Source: Conexibacter sp. S30A1 (lineage in GTDB: Bacteria > Actinomycetota > Thermoleophilia > Solirubrobacterales > Solirubrobacteraceae). From it: a stretch of DNA of 64,000 bases. How positions within the stretch are numbered: position 1 is the stretch's first letter; every line of letters begins with the position of its first letter. Location: assembly GCF_023330665.1 (NCBI RefSeq), contig NZ_CP097127.1, positions 2,976,001 through 3,040,000 on the forward strand, in the 5' to 3' direction. The position numbers were made by a program, and so were the translations under genes. This document shows, one piece after another, positions 32,805 to 41,238 of the stretch. The notes below the pieces were generated by a model. The model was given only the letters and a program-made list of their open reading frames with translations, was not told the origin of the DNA and did not search any database.

Positions 32805-34420
32805 GGCTCTCTCGGCATGAATGTGGTCAACTGTCACCCGGTCTCGTGTGCGTGTAGTTCGTGTGGTAGGTGAAGGGTGATCGGGCCGCAGGTGAGCAGC
32901 ACGAGCGCGAGCACGGCTTTGGCGCTGTGGAAGCCGTAGGCGCGTCTGGTGATGAGCCGGACCTTGTTGTTGAGCGCTTCGGTGCGGCCTTGGTTGATCC
33001 CGAGGCGGATCGCGGCGAGGATCCCGTCGCGGTGTTTGCGGATCGTTTTGCCGAGCTTGACGAATGGCGTAAGCCGGCTGCGGGACAGACGCGACAGGAG
33101 CCGGTCGATCAGCACGGTGACGTCGTCGAGGTCCAGTCCTGCCTGGAAGATGCCACGGACGGCTTCTTTGAGCTCGTAGGCGCGCCATACCTCCCCGCCG
33201 GCGGCTTTGAGCCGGGAGAGGGTCGCGGCTTGGGTGTCGGTGAGCTTCTCAGGCTTCTTCAAGAGCGACCAGCGGGCGTCCTTGAAGCGCTTAGCGGCAT
33301 TCTGGTCGCCGAGGGAGCGCAGCTCGTTCCAGTATGAGCGGCGGACCTCATCGAGCGCCTGGTTAGCGAGCGCCACCACGTGATAGGGGTCGATGCAGAT
33401 CGTCGCCTGCGGGGCGTTGGTGCGGACGCTCTTGGCGTATCCGCCGGTCATGTCCATCGACACGGCCCGCAGCCTGGACGCGCGCGAGAAGACGACCGGA
33501 TCGATCTCCACGCCGGGCTTTAGCCAGGCGCCGTGGATGCCATGACCGGCAGGCACTGTCGGGCACGGGCCGAATGGCACCATGATCGCTGGCGGCGGCT
33601 CCCACGACGGCCGGTCGGTGTGCTCGAGTCGTGGGTCCTCGAGCGGTGGATCGAGCGCATCGAAGAAGGCATCGGCGGCGGCCTGCCCCTTGCCCTCGCA
33701 CCCCCACACGACCTGGCGGCGCTGATGACAGGCGACCAAGGTGAGGTAGTTGTGCTGGCGCTTCCAGCTGACCTCATCCACCCCGATGTCATAGAGATCC
33801 TCCAGACGGTCGCCGTCAAGCTCCTGTTCGCAGACACGCTCGATGATCCGCCCGACCGTGTCCCAGTCGATCCTGAGCATCCGCCTGATCGTGCTCTTGT
33901 CGGTCCTTGTGGCAAGCCACGCGACCAGACCCTCGAAGTCGCGCGTGAACTGCGACCCCGCACGCGCGAACGGCACCTGCTCGGTCCGCGCCCCATGCAC
34001 CGGGCACCACAGCCGCCGACGCCGGCAATGGACCTCCAAACGCCAGACCCCGAGATCCAAGTGCCGCCAGACCGAGTGCTGCGGCCGCGTGTCCTTGCGC
34101 GCCACGGTCGCATACCCGCACTCCGGACAGATCAGCCGCCGGCGGCAGAGCGCCACCTCCACGACCACCCGGTCAGGCTCGAACTGGACGTCACGGACCC
34201 ACACGCCCGAAAGCCGCAGAAGCCTGGAAAATGCTGTCGTGACACGCACGCTGTCCCTCCTTGCAAGCCGCTTGACCTCTAACAGCCAGCAGCCTGCCAC
34301 GAGGGCAGCGGGCGTGTCGCCCAGCCGTGCGCAACCTGCGCGAACTGCCTCAGACAGCCAAACGCCTGCTCAAACCCTGAATCCGGCGGTCACCGTACCC
34401 ACATCAATGCCGGAAGACCC
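32805..34420 (-). mobile_element. ISL3-family element, copy 2 (1616 bp)
   Basis: Same ends and same length as 14540-16155; CGAAACAC is duplicated at 32797-32804 and 34421-34428. Only a handful of substitutions separate the copies (for example near 33160 and 33299), so they moved recently. They are direct repeats 18.3 kb apart. Confidence 0.95.
32834..34249 (-). CDS. ISL3-family transposase, copy 2
   Basis: 471 residues from GTG 34249 after AAGGAGG. Protein identical or nearly identical to the product at 14569-15984, including the Cys pairs and DDE segments; intact. Confidence 0.93.
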   Translation of the reverse strand: MRVTTAFSRLLRLSGVWVRDVQFEPDRVVVEVALCRRRLICPECGYATVARKDTRPQHSVWRHLDLGVWRLEVHCRRRRLWCPVHGARTEQVPFARAGSQFTRDFEGLVAWLATRTDKSTIRRMLRIDWDTVGRIIERVCEQELDGDRLEDLYDIGVDEVSWKRQHNYLTLVACHQRRQVVWGCEGKGQAAADAFFDALDPPLEDPRLEHTDRPSWEPPPAIMVPFGPCPTVPAGHGIHGAWLKPGVEIDPVVFSRASRLRAVSMDMTGGYAKSVRTNAPQATICIDPYHVVALANQALDEVRRSYWNELRSLGDQNAAKRFKDARWSLLKKPEKLTDTQAATLSRLKAAGGEVWRAYELKEAVRGIFQAGLDLDDVTVLIDRLLSRLSRSRLTPFVKLGKTIRKHRDGILAAIRLGINQGRTEALNNKVRLITRRAYGFHSAKAVLALVLLTCGPITLHLPHELHAHETG

Positions 34421-34620
34421 CGAAACACTCCTTCCCCTTCCGTCCCTCGCACAGGAGGTGCTCGGGGTCGAGACTTTCCAAGCGTGCGACATCTCGCGCC
34501 GCGGAGCTGGCGCAGAACAGTGATAGACGGGCGACAGCCCAACCTCACAACCACCGTCGCCTGAGCGTTCTTCTGGGTGTCTTGAAAGAAACACCCATCC
34601 CGAATGAAAGCAGGGACACC

Positions 34621-35109
34621 ATGTTCATCCACAAGACAGGTCGCTTGCTCGTGCGCGCGATCGATCCGGCCCACCTCGCAGTCGTCCGCACGACGGGCGT
34701 AGACGGTCACGGCAACCAACTATGTCCGTTCGCCGCCACTGGCGAAGGTGAGCCGCTGCGTTGTTGCCTTCGCTACGCTCAGGCCGGCGAGCAGATCACT
34801 TTGATCTCCTACTCCCCGTTTGAACATCGGTCGGTGTGGCGGGAGGTTGGGCCCGTCTACATTCACGCAGCGCGATGCGAGGGGTATACACCGACCGGCG
34901 GGCTGCCCGAGCAGTTGCGCACCGGCCCACGTGTCCTGCGCGCCTATCGCGCCGACGGCACCATGAACTACCAACACAACACGGTCGTCACCGACCAGGC
35001 CGATCTCCAGCCAATCATCGAGCTTCTGCTCGAACAGCCTGACGTCACGACGCTACACGTGCGCACATTGGCGCCACAGTGCTTTCTCTACGCGGTCGTA
35101 GCTGACTGA
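34621..35109 (+). CDS. DUF1203 family protein
   Basis: 162 residues from ATG 34621 (CAGGGA upstream; a further upstream start at 34582 is less likely). RCCLRYAQAGEQITLISYSPFEHRSVWREVGPVYIHAARCEGY is the family signature, with a Cys-rich centre and an apparent metal-binding His/Cys pair. GTMNYQHNTVVTDQADLQPIIELLLEQPDV and LHVRTLAPQCFLYAVV complete the fold. Function of DUF1203 is not known. Confidence 0.82.
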   Translation: MFIHKTGRLLVRAIDPAHLAVVRTTGVDGHGNQLCPFAATGEGEPLRCCLRYAQAGEQITLISYSPFEHRSVWREVGPVYIHAARCEGYTPTGGLPEQLRTGPRVLRAYRADGTMNYQHNTVVTDQADLQPIIELLLEQPDVTTLHVRTLAPQCFLYAVVAD

Positions 35110-35465
35110 CGACAGCCACGCCGCCAGCTCTGCTTCACCGCGCCAGCAGCAACCTCGCTCGCAATGCCCGTCTCGATGCGAAGCGGACACTGCACCCCGG
35201 TGGCTGCAACAGGCGTACACCAGCAGCGTGATCGCCATCCACTGAGACCGACCCTGCGAATGGCACGGGCATCCCGCGCACGCCGTCAACTTCTCTCCAA
35301 CGCGCGGAAGGGAGGCACCGCGATCACAATCGCTTTCAGCGTTTGGACCGTTGGCCACTGGCTATAGGTTTGGCGACGAGACGCCGAGCAACTCGGACAC
35401 CCGGCTGGCGAGGAGGGCGCAAGTTAGTGCGCGGTCGCATTCCTGCTCCCGTTCCCGCACGGTCG
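35110..35465. other. intergenic between converging genes
   Basis: About 355 bases; no supported gene, no clear hairpin noticed. Confidence 0.45.
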
Positions 35466-36983
35466 TCACCACCATTCGCCAGCGCAGAGTCTCTCGGCGT
35501 CGGCAACGAGGGCGAGGGTGATGAGCGTGGCCAGGTGCGTGACCTGGCGTGGGATGTCGCCCGTGTGCGAAGTAACGATGAACCTAGTGCGATCCTCACG
35601 GAGGATGCGCTTGAGACCGTGGGCCGTGTTGCGGGTCTCGCGCAACAGGGCGCCGACGTAGTCGTCCATAGAGACCGCCTGTAGCGTGGCTGGATCGGTG
35701 GTAGCGATCTTGATTCCTCTGGGCGTGAGCCGGCTCGGGATCGTGACGTGGTCGCGAACATCCCTGTAGAGGTCGTCGAACACAGCCTTGCCGTGTCGTT
35801 TCAGCCGCTGCACCACCGTTGCGGGGACGCTAGGCGGGAGTTGTTCCCAAGCCTGGCCCAGACGCGGGAGTGTCTTTGAGCGGCGCAGCAAGTCCTTGAA
35901 GCCGGCACCGCTTTCGGTGTAGTCCAGCAGCCCCTCGGCTTTGTCGAGGATGTCGAAGGCGAGTTGCGCGCGGACAAGATCAGGAGCTAATGGGTCGCTA
36001 GCCAAGAGCAAGGTGTCCACAAGCATGCGCTCCATGGTGAGAAACCAGGCAGCCTGAGCGCTGACGTCGTGATGACCAACTGCGTTCGCGAACTGGGTGG
36101 GGTCGGCCGCATGGCTGTAGAGGACGTTCAAGCGATCGACCCACCATGGAATCAGCGGCTCCATCTCGGCAGGGGTGAGGTTGTCCCAGTAATGCGAGTC
36201 AAACCAACCCTCGGGTCGCGTCATCGCGCGCGGCCGCAATGCCCTGCTTGGAGTTGAGGCATCGGGCAGGTGCAGATTCGCCGCTTCCCCAAAGAGGAGC
36301 ACAAGAGTGTGAGGCGCCCAGTTCAACTGCAGGCCGATGACACCGGGAGCGAACATCACAAGTGGGAGCGTGATTGCGCTGGAGAAGTCCGTCCCGCCGC
36401 GCGTCAAGCTATGAGCTGCGAGCAATCCGAAGCCATTGAATTGCCCCGGGGTCAGTGGCACATCCGGTGTGAGCGTCAGAGCGAGCTGCGCGCGCAGGAA
36501 TGTCATCCGGCTCCTCAGCAGATCATCAACCGTGATCAACCACAGAGATGCTTCCGTCCGCTCGGCGAAGAACCCAGGCATCCATTGAGCCAAGTAGTTC
36601 GGAAGGTCTCGGCCAGACACGAACACGTCAGCGGCGAACGGGCGCATCTCTCGCCAGAACTGATCTTTGTCCTCAAGCCGAGTTTCGGCCCGGAAGTCTC
36701 GGATCCACTTTCGTAGCCGCTGCACCGTTGCCGGGTCGTGATCAACGGGCTGAAGCGCTCGCAACGGATCCCATGTCGAGTCGGGTAGCAGCTCGCCCGC
36801 TCTACACAGGCGCGTCGCACTGATGTAGTTCGTGACCGAACCGGACCCCTCTTGCAGATCCACGGCTACGGCATTGCCGTGCGTCTGCGTGGAGAACTGG
36901 AATATCTGCGTGAGAGCTGGTCCAAACCACTCGGTGTTAGGTCCCGTGGGAAGGTTGATGACGACTGGACCGCGCTGAGGCAT
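35466..36983 (-). CDS. large hypothetical protein with HEPN-like C-terminus
   Basis: 505 residues, one uninterrupted frame with consistent codon use. No transmembrane run of standard length, though residues ~205-250 (LPLVMFAPGVIGLQLNWAPHTLVLLFGEAANL) are hydrophobic. The C-terminal section MDDYVGALLRETRNTAHGLKRIL ... THLATLITLALVADAERL resembles an all-helical HEPN-type domain with a conserved R-N-x-x-H motif, as in ApeA-like proteins. The N-terminal 350 residues match nothing I know. An accessory, possibly immune-related gene; this is a guess from the C-terminal motif. Confidence 0.6.
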   Translation of the reverse strand: MPQRGPVVINLPTGPNTEWFGPALTQIFQFSTQTHGNAVAVDLQEGSGSVTNYISATRLCRAGELLPDSTWDPLRALQPVDHDPATVQRLRKWIRDFRAETRLEDKDQFWREMRPFAADVFVSGRDLPNYLAQWMPGFFAERTEASLWLITVDDLLRSRMTFLRAQLALTLTPDVPLTPGQFNGFGLLAAHSLTRGGTDFSSAITLPLVMFAPGVIGLQLNWAPHTLVLLFGEAANLHLPDASTPSRALRPRAMTRPEGWFDSHYWDNLTPAEMEPLIPWWVDRLNVLYSHAADPTQFANAVGHHDVSAQAAWFLTMERMLVDTLLLASDPLAPDLVRAQLAFDILDKAEGLLDYTESGAGFKDLLRRSKTLPRLGQAWEQLPPSVPATVVQRLKRHGKAVFDDLYRDVRDHVTIPSRLTPRGIKIATTDPATLQAVSMDDYVGALLRETRNTAHGLKRILREDRTRFIVTSHTGDIPRQVTHLATLITLALVADAERLCAGEWW

Positions 36984-37237
36984 AACGAGATTCTCCGACG
37001 CTCGCCGGTCGTGTTAGTGCCGCTACGTGCCTCTCGGCTGCGGCACTACCTTCTGTCCGATGGGCGGGACTCGCGCACCTCGCGGAGCATCGCTTTCACG
37101 GCAGGGAACTTGCGGTCGACGCTATTGCGTTGGCGACGATGAGGCGCTTCTCAGCGGCGAGACCGCGTTGCCGTCGGGGTGCCCGGATGTGGTAGAACCC
37201 TTCGGGTCTGTTGGCCAGGCAGAGGAGAGGAGCGGAT

Positions 37238-37378
37238 TTGTCGGAATCGGCCGCGCATCGTTGGATCCCTCACTACGGCCTCACGGTCCGTGACGTACCC
37301 GCGCCTAATGCTTCTTGGGCCGAGGCGGTGCATTTTGCCGGGAGCTTTGACGGTCACGTTGTTTGTCCTGGCTCGGCG
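37238..37378 (+). pseudogene. 5' fragment of a gene split by the mini-transposon
   Basis: TTG 37238 follows AGGAGAGGAG and opens MSESAAHRWIPHYGLTVRD; 47 codons later, at GCG, the reading meets the TGTTGA terminus of the element. The other half resumes in the same frame at 40217 (TTG CTC CAG ...) after the 5-bp duplication CGGCG. Joined, the gene would encode about 329 residues. The fragment's own reading continues into the transposon end without meaning. Confidence 0.75.
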
Positions 37379-37662
37379 TGTTGAGCGACACGCTGGGTGG
37401 TGATGGTTGGGCCCTCAAACGTCGTTGAGCGTGGTGATGTGATCGGCTGCTGATCGCGGTCAACGCCAGGATTGCGGTGTATCTGACTTTGTGATAGAGC
37501 GGCCGCGTTTTTCAACCCAACGCTGAGTGGAAATGCGGGACCGGTTTTTGCTGGGAAGAGGGTGTGTGCCGGGGCTGTTGGCGTGGCGTTGGCGGGCGTG
37601 GTTGAGCTGGCTGGTGCCCACGGGCCTGTGTACGTCCGGGCTGGCTTTGGAGGTGTGCTCGC

Positions 37663-38715
37663 TCATCGCTGTGGCCTGTTCTTGCGATTCTGCTTGATCC
37701 GTTCTTCACGTGCACGTCTGAGGCCTGCGGCGCGGGCGCGGCGGATGCCGGGCCCGCGGCCTGAGTGCTCGTCATCGGGGGTGACATACCCGATCGAGGC
37801 GTGCAACCTGATCTTGTTGTACTCCTCACGGGCTCGGGCAAGCTCGCTGTCAAGCACAGCGGGGTCGCTGATCGCTTCAAGCAGCGGCCGTTCGCCCTTG
37901 AGGTGGCTGAAGAAGCTCTCGATGTGCGCCTGGTCTGTGGGTGTGCCGGGCCGGCCGTGATGCTGGGTGATTGCCATGATCGCCATGAACTGGCGGGTGT
38001 CGATCGCGGTCATCTCGGTCCCGTTATCTGACCAAGCGATCAGGATCGGCAGCCCGCCATCCTCGACGCTGGGGGCAAGCCCGTCGGCGTCCAACAGGTC
38101 CTGATCCTCGAGCGCCTGGGCGAACAGCAACTGCGCCTGGGTTGAGGTCTGCTCACTGGTCAAGAGGTAGCCGATCCAGTAGCGGGTCACGACATCAACG
38201 ATCGCGTAAGCAACCCGCTTGGCACGCGTGAAGTGGGTCGCGTCCCAGATCCAAATCCGGTTTTTCTCCCATGGAATCTGGGGAAACGGCATCGCAACGG
38301 GCCTCGGCCGGAACGGCTCACCCGGCAACCTGACCTGGTGTTTGAGCGCCACACGCAACACCGTGGACGGGCTCACGAACACCGTCCCGGTATAGCTGCC
38401 ACGGTGTGCGATCTTGCGGTGCGAGCGGTCAACCGGCCCCCAGGTCTCGATCAGATCAAGGATCGCCTGCTCCTCCCACTCAAGGATGCTGTGGACCGCG
38501 CCACCACCCGGATCACCATCCTCAAGGCTCCCGGTCGCCCTGAGTCGCTGACGCCAGCGATGCGCCCTGACATCGGCGAGATCCAGCACCCGGCACGCCC
38601 GGGCGTGCGACCACCCCTGCCCGACAGCATCATCGATCAGGCCCAGAAGCTCGAGCTTGACCCCCGCGCTCACCCGCGCGGGGACCGGGCCGAAAAGCTC
38701 GAGCGCTGCCTTCCC
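37663..38715 (-). CDS. IS3-type transposase, orfB part
   Basis: Integrase-type DDE core: NRIWIWDATHFTRAKRVAY (first Asp), LIAWSDNGTEMTAID (second Asp) and TDQAHIESFFSHLKGER (Glu), then EEYNKIRLHASIGYVTPDDEH, the HTH_21/rve arrangement of IS3 OrfB. Alignment of reading frames shows orfB in the -1 frame relative to orfA with the crossing point near the G-run at about 38715-38722, so the active enzyme is probably a frameshifted OrfAB fusion. A separate GTG start at 38673 is possible. Confidence 0.85.
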   Translation of the reverse strand, partial: GKAALELFGPVPARVSAGVKLELLGLIDDAVGQGWSHARACRVLDLADVRAHRWRQRLRATGSLEDGDPGGGAVHSILEWEEQAILDLIETWGPVDRSHRKIAHRGSYTGTVFVSPSTVLRVALKHQVRLPGEPFRPRPVAMPFPQIPWEKNRIWIWDATHFTRAKRVAYAIVDVVTRYWIGYLLTSEQTSTQAQLLFAQALEDQDLLDADGLAPSVEDGGLPILIAWSDNGTEMTAIDTRQFMAIMAITQHHGRPGTPTDQAHIESFFSHLKGERPLLEAISDPAVLDSELARAREEYNKIRLHASIGYVTPDDEHSGRGPGIRRARAAGLRRAREERIKQNRKNRPQR

Positions 38716-39020
38716 CGGTGGAGTGTGAGCTCCACCGCCAACTCTTTCAACGCCTCCGAGAGACGATCGTTCTCCGCCCGCAACAACTCCACCTCCACCT
38801 GCTCCGGTGAAGCTGCCCGACCCGGCTTCGCCGACGCAAACGCCGCCAACGCCGCATCCTTCGCAAGCGCTCGCAACCGGATGATCACCGACACATCCAC
38901 CCCATACTTCCGGGCCGCGTCCGCCTGCGAGATCTCCTGGGAGGTGACCTCCAAAAAGATCTCCCACTTCTCCTCCGGCGACAGTTGCCGGCGAGCTTTG
39001 CGCTTGCCGTTCTCCATCAT
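38670..39020 (-). CDS. IS3-type transposase, orfA part
   Basis: 116 residues from ATG 39020, with AGGAGG five bases upstream. Helix-turn-helix EISQADAARKYGVDVSVIIRLRALAKDAAL and a leucine-zipper helix EQVEVELLRAENDRLSEALKEL are the DNA-binding and oligomerising parts of IS3 OrfA. The last ~10 residues overlap the beginning of orfB. Confidence 0.85.
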   Translation of the reverse strand: MMENGKRKARRQLSPEEKWEIFLEVTSQEISQADAARKYGVDVSVIIRLRALAKDAALAAFASAKPGRAASPEQVEVELLRAENDRLSEALKELAVELTLHRGRQRSSFSARSPRG

Positions 39021-39119
39021 CTGGACCTCCTGGATCAAGGCCCCCAAAGCTACCCAGCTTAAGGTTGAAAAACGACCCGACCTCTATCACGAAGTCAGAC
39101 GCAAAACAGGATCGTGGTG

Positions 39120-39242
39120 ATGACCGGCTGGGTCGCCGTGTTCGTCCGTAATTTGCGGGTGCTGGCCGCTGCCGTGCCGTCAGCGGTGATGCTGCTTATC
39201 ACCATGCTGGTGGCGGCGTTTGCCGGTGCGGCCGGGGTCTGA
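39120..39242 (+). CDS. short hydrophobic ORF ahead of DUF6431-like gene
   Basis: ATG 39120 to TGA gives 40 residues: MTGWVAVFVRNLRVL then an almost wholly hydrophobic AAAVPSAVMLLITMLVAAF helix. Its position (first frame of the element, before the zinc-ribbon gene) matches the 21-residue peptide of the full transposon, although the sequences are not alike. The IS3 boundary is only 16 bases upstream, so the start or promoter may be lost. Confidence 0.4.
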   Translation: MTGWVAVFVRNLRVLAAAVPSAVMLLITMLVAAFAGAAGV

Positions 39243-39334
39243 TATGCCTTTCAACACGAGTTCCCCCGGGGGTCTGGTGGGAGGGGCCGTTGGGAGCGTT
39301 GGCCTGGTGAGGAGCGTGGTGTTGTGTGGGTGTG

Positions 39335-39910
39335 ATGGCGATGAGCGCAGAGCAGGTGGTGGTGGAGGCTGATCTGGTGGCTGGGCGTTTGTGTTGCCCG
39401 GTTTGTGACGGGCCGCTTGTGCCGTGGGGGTTTGCGCGCGAGCGCACCGTGCGCCTGCTTGATGAGACACGCTTGCTGCGGCCACGGCGAGCGTGCTGTC
39501 GGCGCTGTGAGCGGACACACGTGCTGCTGCCGGCCTGGGCGCTCGCCAGGCGGCGTGACGGGACGGAGGTGATCGGCCGGGCGCTTTTGGCCAAGGCCAA
39601 CGGTCAGGGACACCGCACGATCGCAGCGGCGCTCGGGCGCCCACCAGGGACGGTGCGTGGCTGGTTGCGGACCTTCACGCGCCGCGCCGGGGCGATCACC
39701 ACGACCGCTCGCCTGTGGGAGCGTGTGCTTGACCCGTCAGCCGACCAGCAGCTCGTGTCCGGCCCGCCGCTGGTTGGGGCCGTTGACGCGCTCGGTCGAG
39801 CGGCCAGGGCATGCCGGTCACGGCTGAAGCTGACAGCGTCAGCGTGGGAGCTTGCTGTGGTGTTGACGGGCCTGTTGCACGGGCCGGGACGCCGCCCACC
39901 AGGGCTCTGA
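39335..39910 (+). CDS. zinc-ribbon/HTH protein (DUF6431-like) of the mini-transposon
   Basis: 191 residues from ATG 39335 (GTG 39332 aligns with the first codon of the relative at 26014; GTG 39326 also possible). LCCPVCDGPLVPWG, RRACCRRCERTHVLLP hold the four cysteines and a His; GHRTIAAALGRPPGTVRGWLRTF is the helix-turn-helix. It is clearly related to the gene at 25430-26014 but much diverged, so this element belongs to a sister lineage. Confidence 0.75.
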   Translation: MAMSAEQVVVEADLVAGRLCCPVCDGPLVPWGFARERTVRLLDETRLLRPRRACCRRCERTHVLLPAWALARRRDGTEVIGRALLAKANGQGHRTIAAALGRPPGTVRGWLRTFTRRAGAITTTARLWERVLDPSADQQLVSGPPLVGAVDALGRAARACRSRLKLTASAWELAVVLTGLLHGPGRRPPGL

Positions 39911-40211
39911 GACCCCGGGGTGTTGGTGCCCACGCGCGGTGGGTCGCATCGCTCGGGCCGCACACGCCCCGCACCCCGACAACATCCCGCGTCCTGGCGC
40001 TACGCCCCTGCCGAGCGATCAACAGCGAAAGCGAAGCGGTCACAGACGCGCAACGCACCACCACCCGCCCCCGTGCCCCCTGTTTCTCTTCCCTGCCGCC
40101 GTTCCCAGGGCCAGGGAGCACGCTGCAAGGGGCTTTGGTCGTTCGGTCGTTCATAACCCAGATCATCACCCCCGATGACGCGATCATCACCATCCTGAGT
40201 GTCCGTCAACA
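39911..40211. other. non-coding tail of the mini-transposon
   Basis: 300 bases without a supported gene. Contains the 21-bp stretch shared with copy 1 and two copies of CATCACC (40164-40170, 40185-40191), the complement of the GGTGATG motif found twice at the left end. Confidence 0.6.
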
Positions 40212-41065
40212 CGGCGTTGCTCCAGGACTTCTTGCGGGCATCACGGGACCGCTTCGCCCAGGACGGGTCGGTCCCGGATGGACTGACGATGCTGAGGACG
40301 GCGTTGTTCGCTGAGCAGCGGTGGGATCACCACGGCGGGCAAGAGAGTGGTGGCCCGGACATGCGCTATGTTGGCGCGCTGCTCGAGCGGATTCGTTCGC
40401 TGGTTATTGCGGGCGCTCACCTTTCGCCTTCGCCGAAGACGTTAGGCGGGATTCGCGACAAGGTCATGAACGCTTACGAGCGACTTCTGGTCGGTTACGC
40501 GAGCTGGGGCGGATACCGCTACCGGGGGTGGGGTGGTTACCGAGACAAATCCAATTACTCTGGGCCTGCTGTCTGGTCTGAGCGCGACTGCGGCCTGAAG
40601 CTTTGCCTTGAGCTTGAGAAGGAATGGCCTGGCGGAGTGCATCAGGAGTTCCCGATCGCAAAGTGGACTCGTTCTGACCTAGCCGAAGGTGAGGCAATCC
40701 AGCGTGTTGACGTTGCTGTGCTGGACTTGGCCGAGTTCGTGGAGGGACCGGACGCCGCCATCAGATTTGGAGAACGCACCCACGAGGCCTTCTTCGAGAT
40801 CAAGTGGTGCGTAAAGGGATGGTCCGACGGCGCGAGGGAACACAAGACGCGCCTAGAGTCGATTCCCGCTGACGTCGCCAAGCTCGGAAACAACATCCAC
40901 GCTAAGCGCTGCCGGGTCGCGGGGCTCGTCGTCTTCGATGATGGTGACTGGTGGCGCCAGCAGGAGCGAGCACTCGAGACCTCATGGCCCCGCGATGTCT
41001 GGAACCTCTACGTTGGACCCAGCGCTCTGACGTGGCGCGGACTGGACGCTGTCCAGCCGTCCTAG
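40199..41065 (+). pseudogene. 3' part of split gene, putative PD-(D/E)XK-fold protein
   Basis: From the target site onward the protein reads LLQDFLRASRDRFAQDGSVPDGLTMLRTALFAEQ, a glycine/tyrosine patch (SWGGYRYRGWGGYRD), then AIQRVDVAVLDLAEFV and THEAFFEIKWCVKG, whose Asp ... Glu-x-Lys spacing suits a PD-(D/E)XK nuclease-like fold. GTG 40199 inside the transposon terminus could act as a replacement start, giving 288 residues with four foreign ones. The original first 47 codons are at 37238-37378. Confidence 0.7.
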
Positions 41066-41238
41066 TTCGACCTGGTACCTGAAAGTTGCACTCGGCGATC
41101 CGATCGCCGAGACGAGGCTACTGCTTTGACGCCTGACAGCTTTACGCCGAAGTGATCGCTTCGGCGACGCAGAGCCCGCGCCCGAGACGACCGGGTGGCC
41201 CCCCGGGTCGGCTGTGGTGCACTATTCTGCGCGCACGG

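Larger units (their letters stand above)
37478..39103 (-). mobile_element. IS3-type insertion sequence
   Basis: Ends TGTATCTGACTTTGTGATAG and, on the complement, TGCGTCTGACTTCGTGATAG: inverted repeats with TG...CA boundaries. I could not see a target duplication. Two overlapping reading frames (orfA, orfB) on the minus strand. Its position inside the mini-transposon may have removed part of that element. Confidence 0.85.
37379..40211 (+). mobile_element. reduced DUF6431-type mini-transposon (with nested IS3-type element)
   Basis: Termini TGTTGAGCGACACGCTGG and, on the complement, TGTTGACGGACACTCAGG are imperfect inverted repeats with TG...CA ends; CGGCG is duplicated (37374-37378, 40212-40216). 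Inside are a hydrophobic short ORF, a DUF6431-like gene and a non-coding tail that shares a 21-bp stretch with copy 1 (40024-40044 against 21784-21804). Transposase, ATPase and DUF3987-like genes are absent. An IS3-type element (37478-39103) later entered near its left end. Confidence 0.8.

Noticed and set aside
37383..37430. GTTGAGCG repeats as an independent small element within the mini-transposon left end
   Set aside because: Better explained as multiple transposase-binding motifs of the same end.
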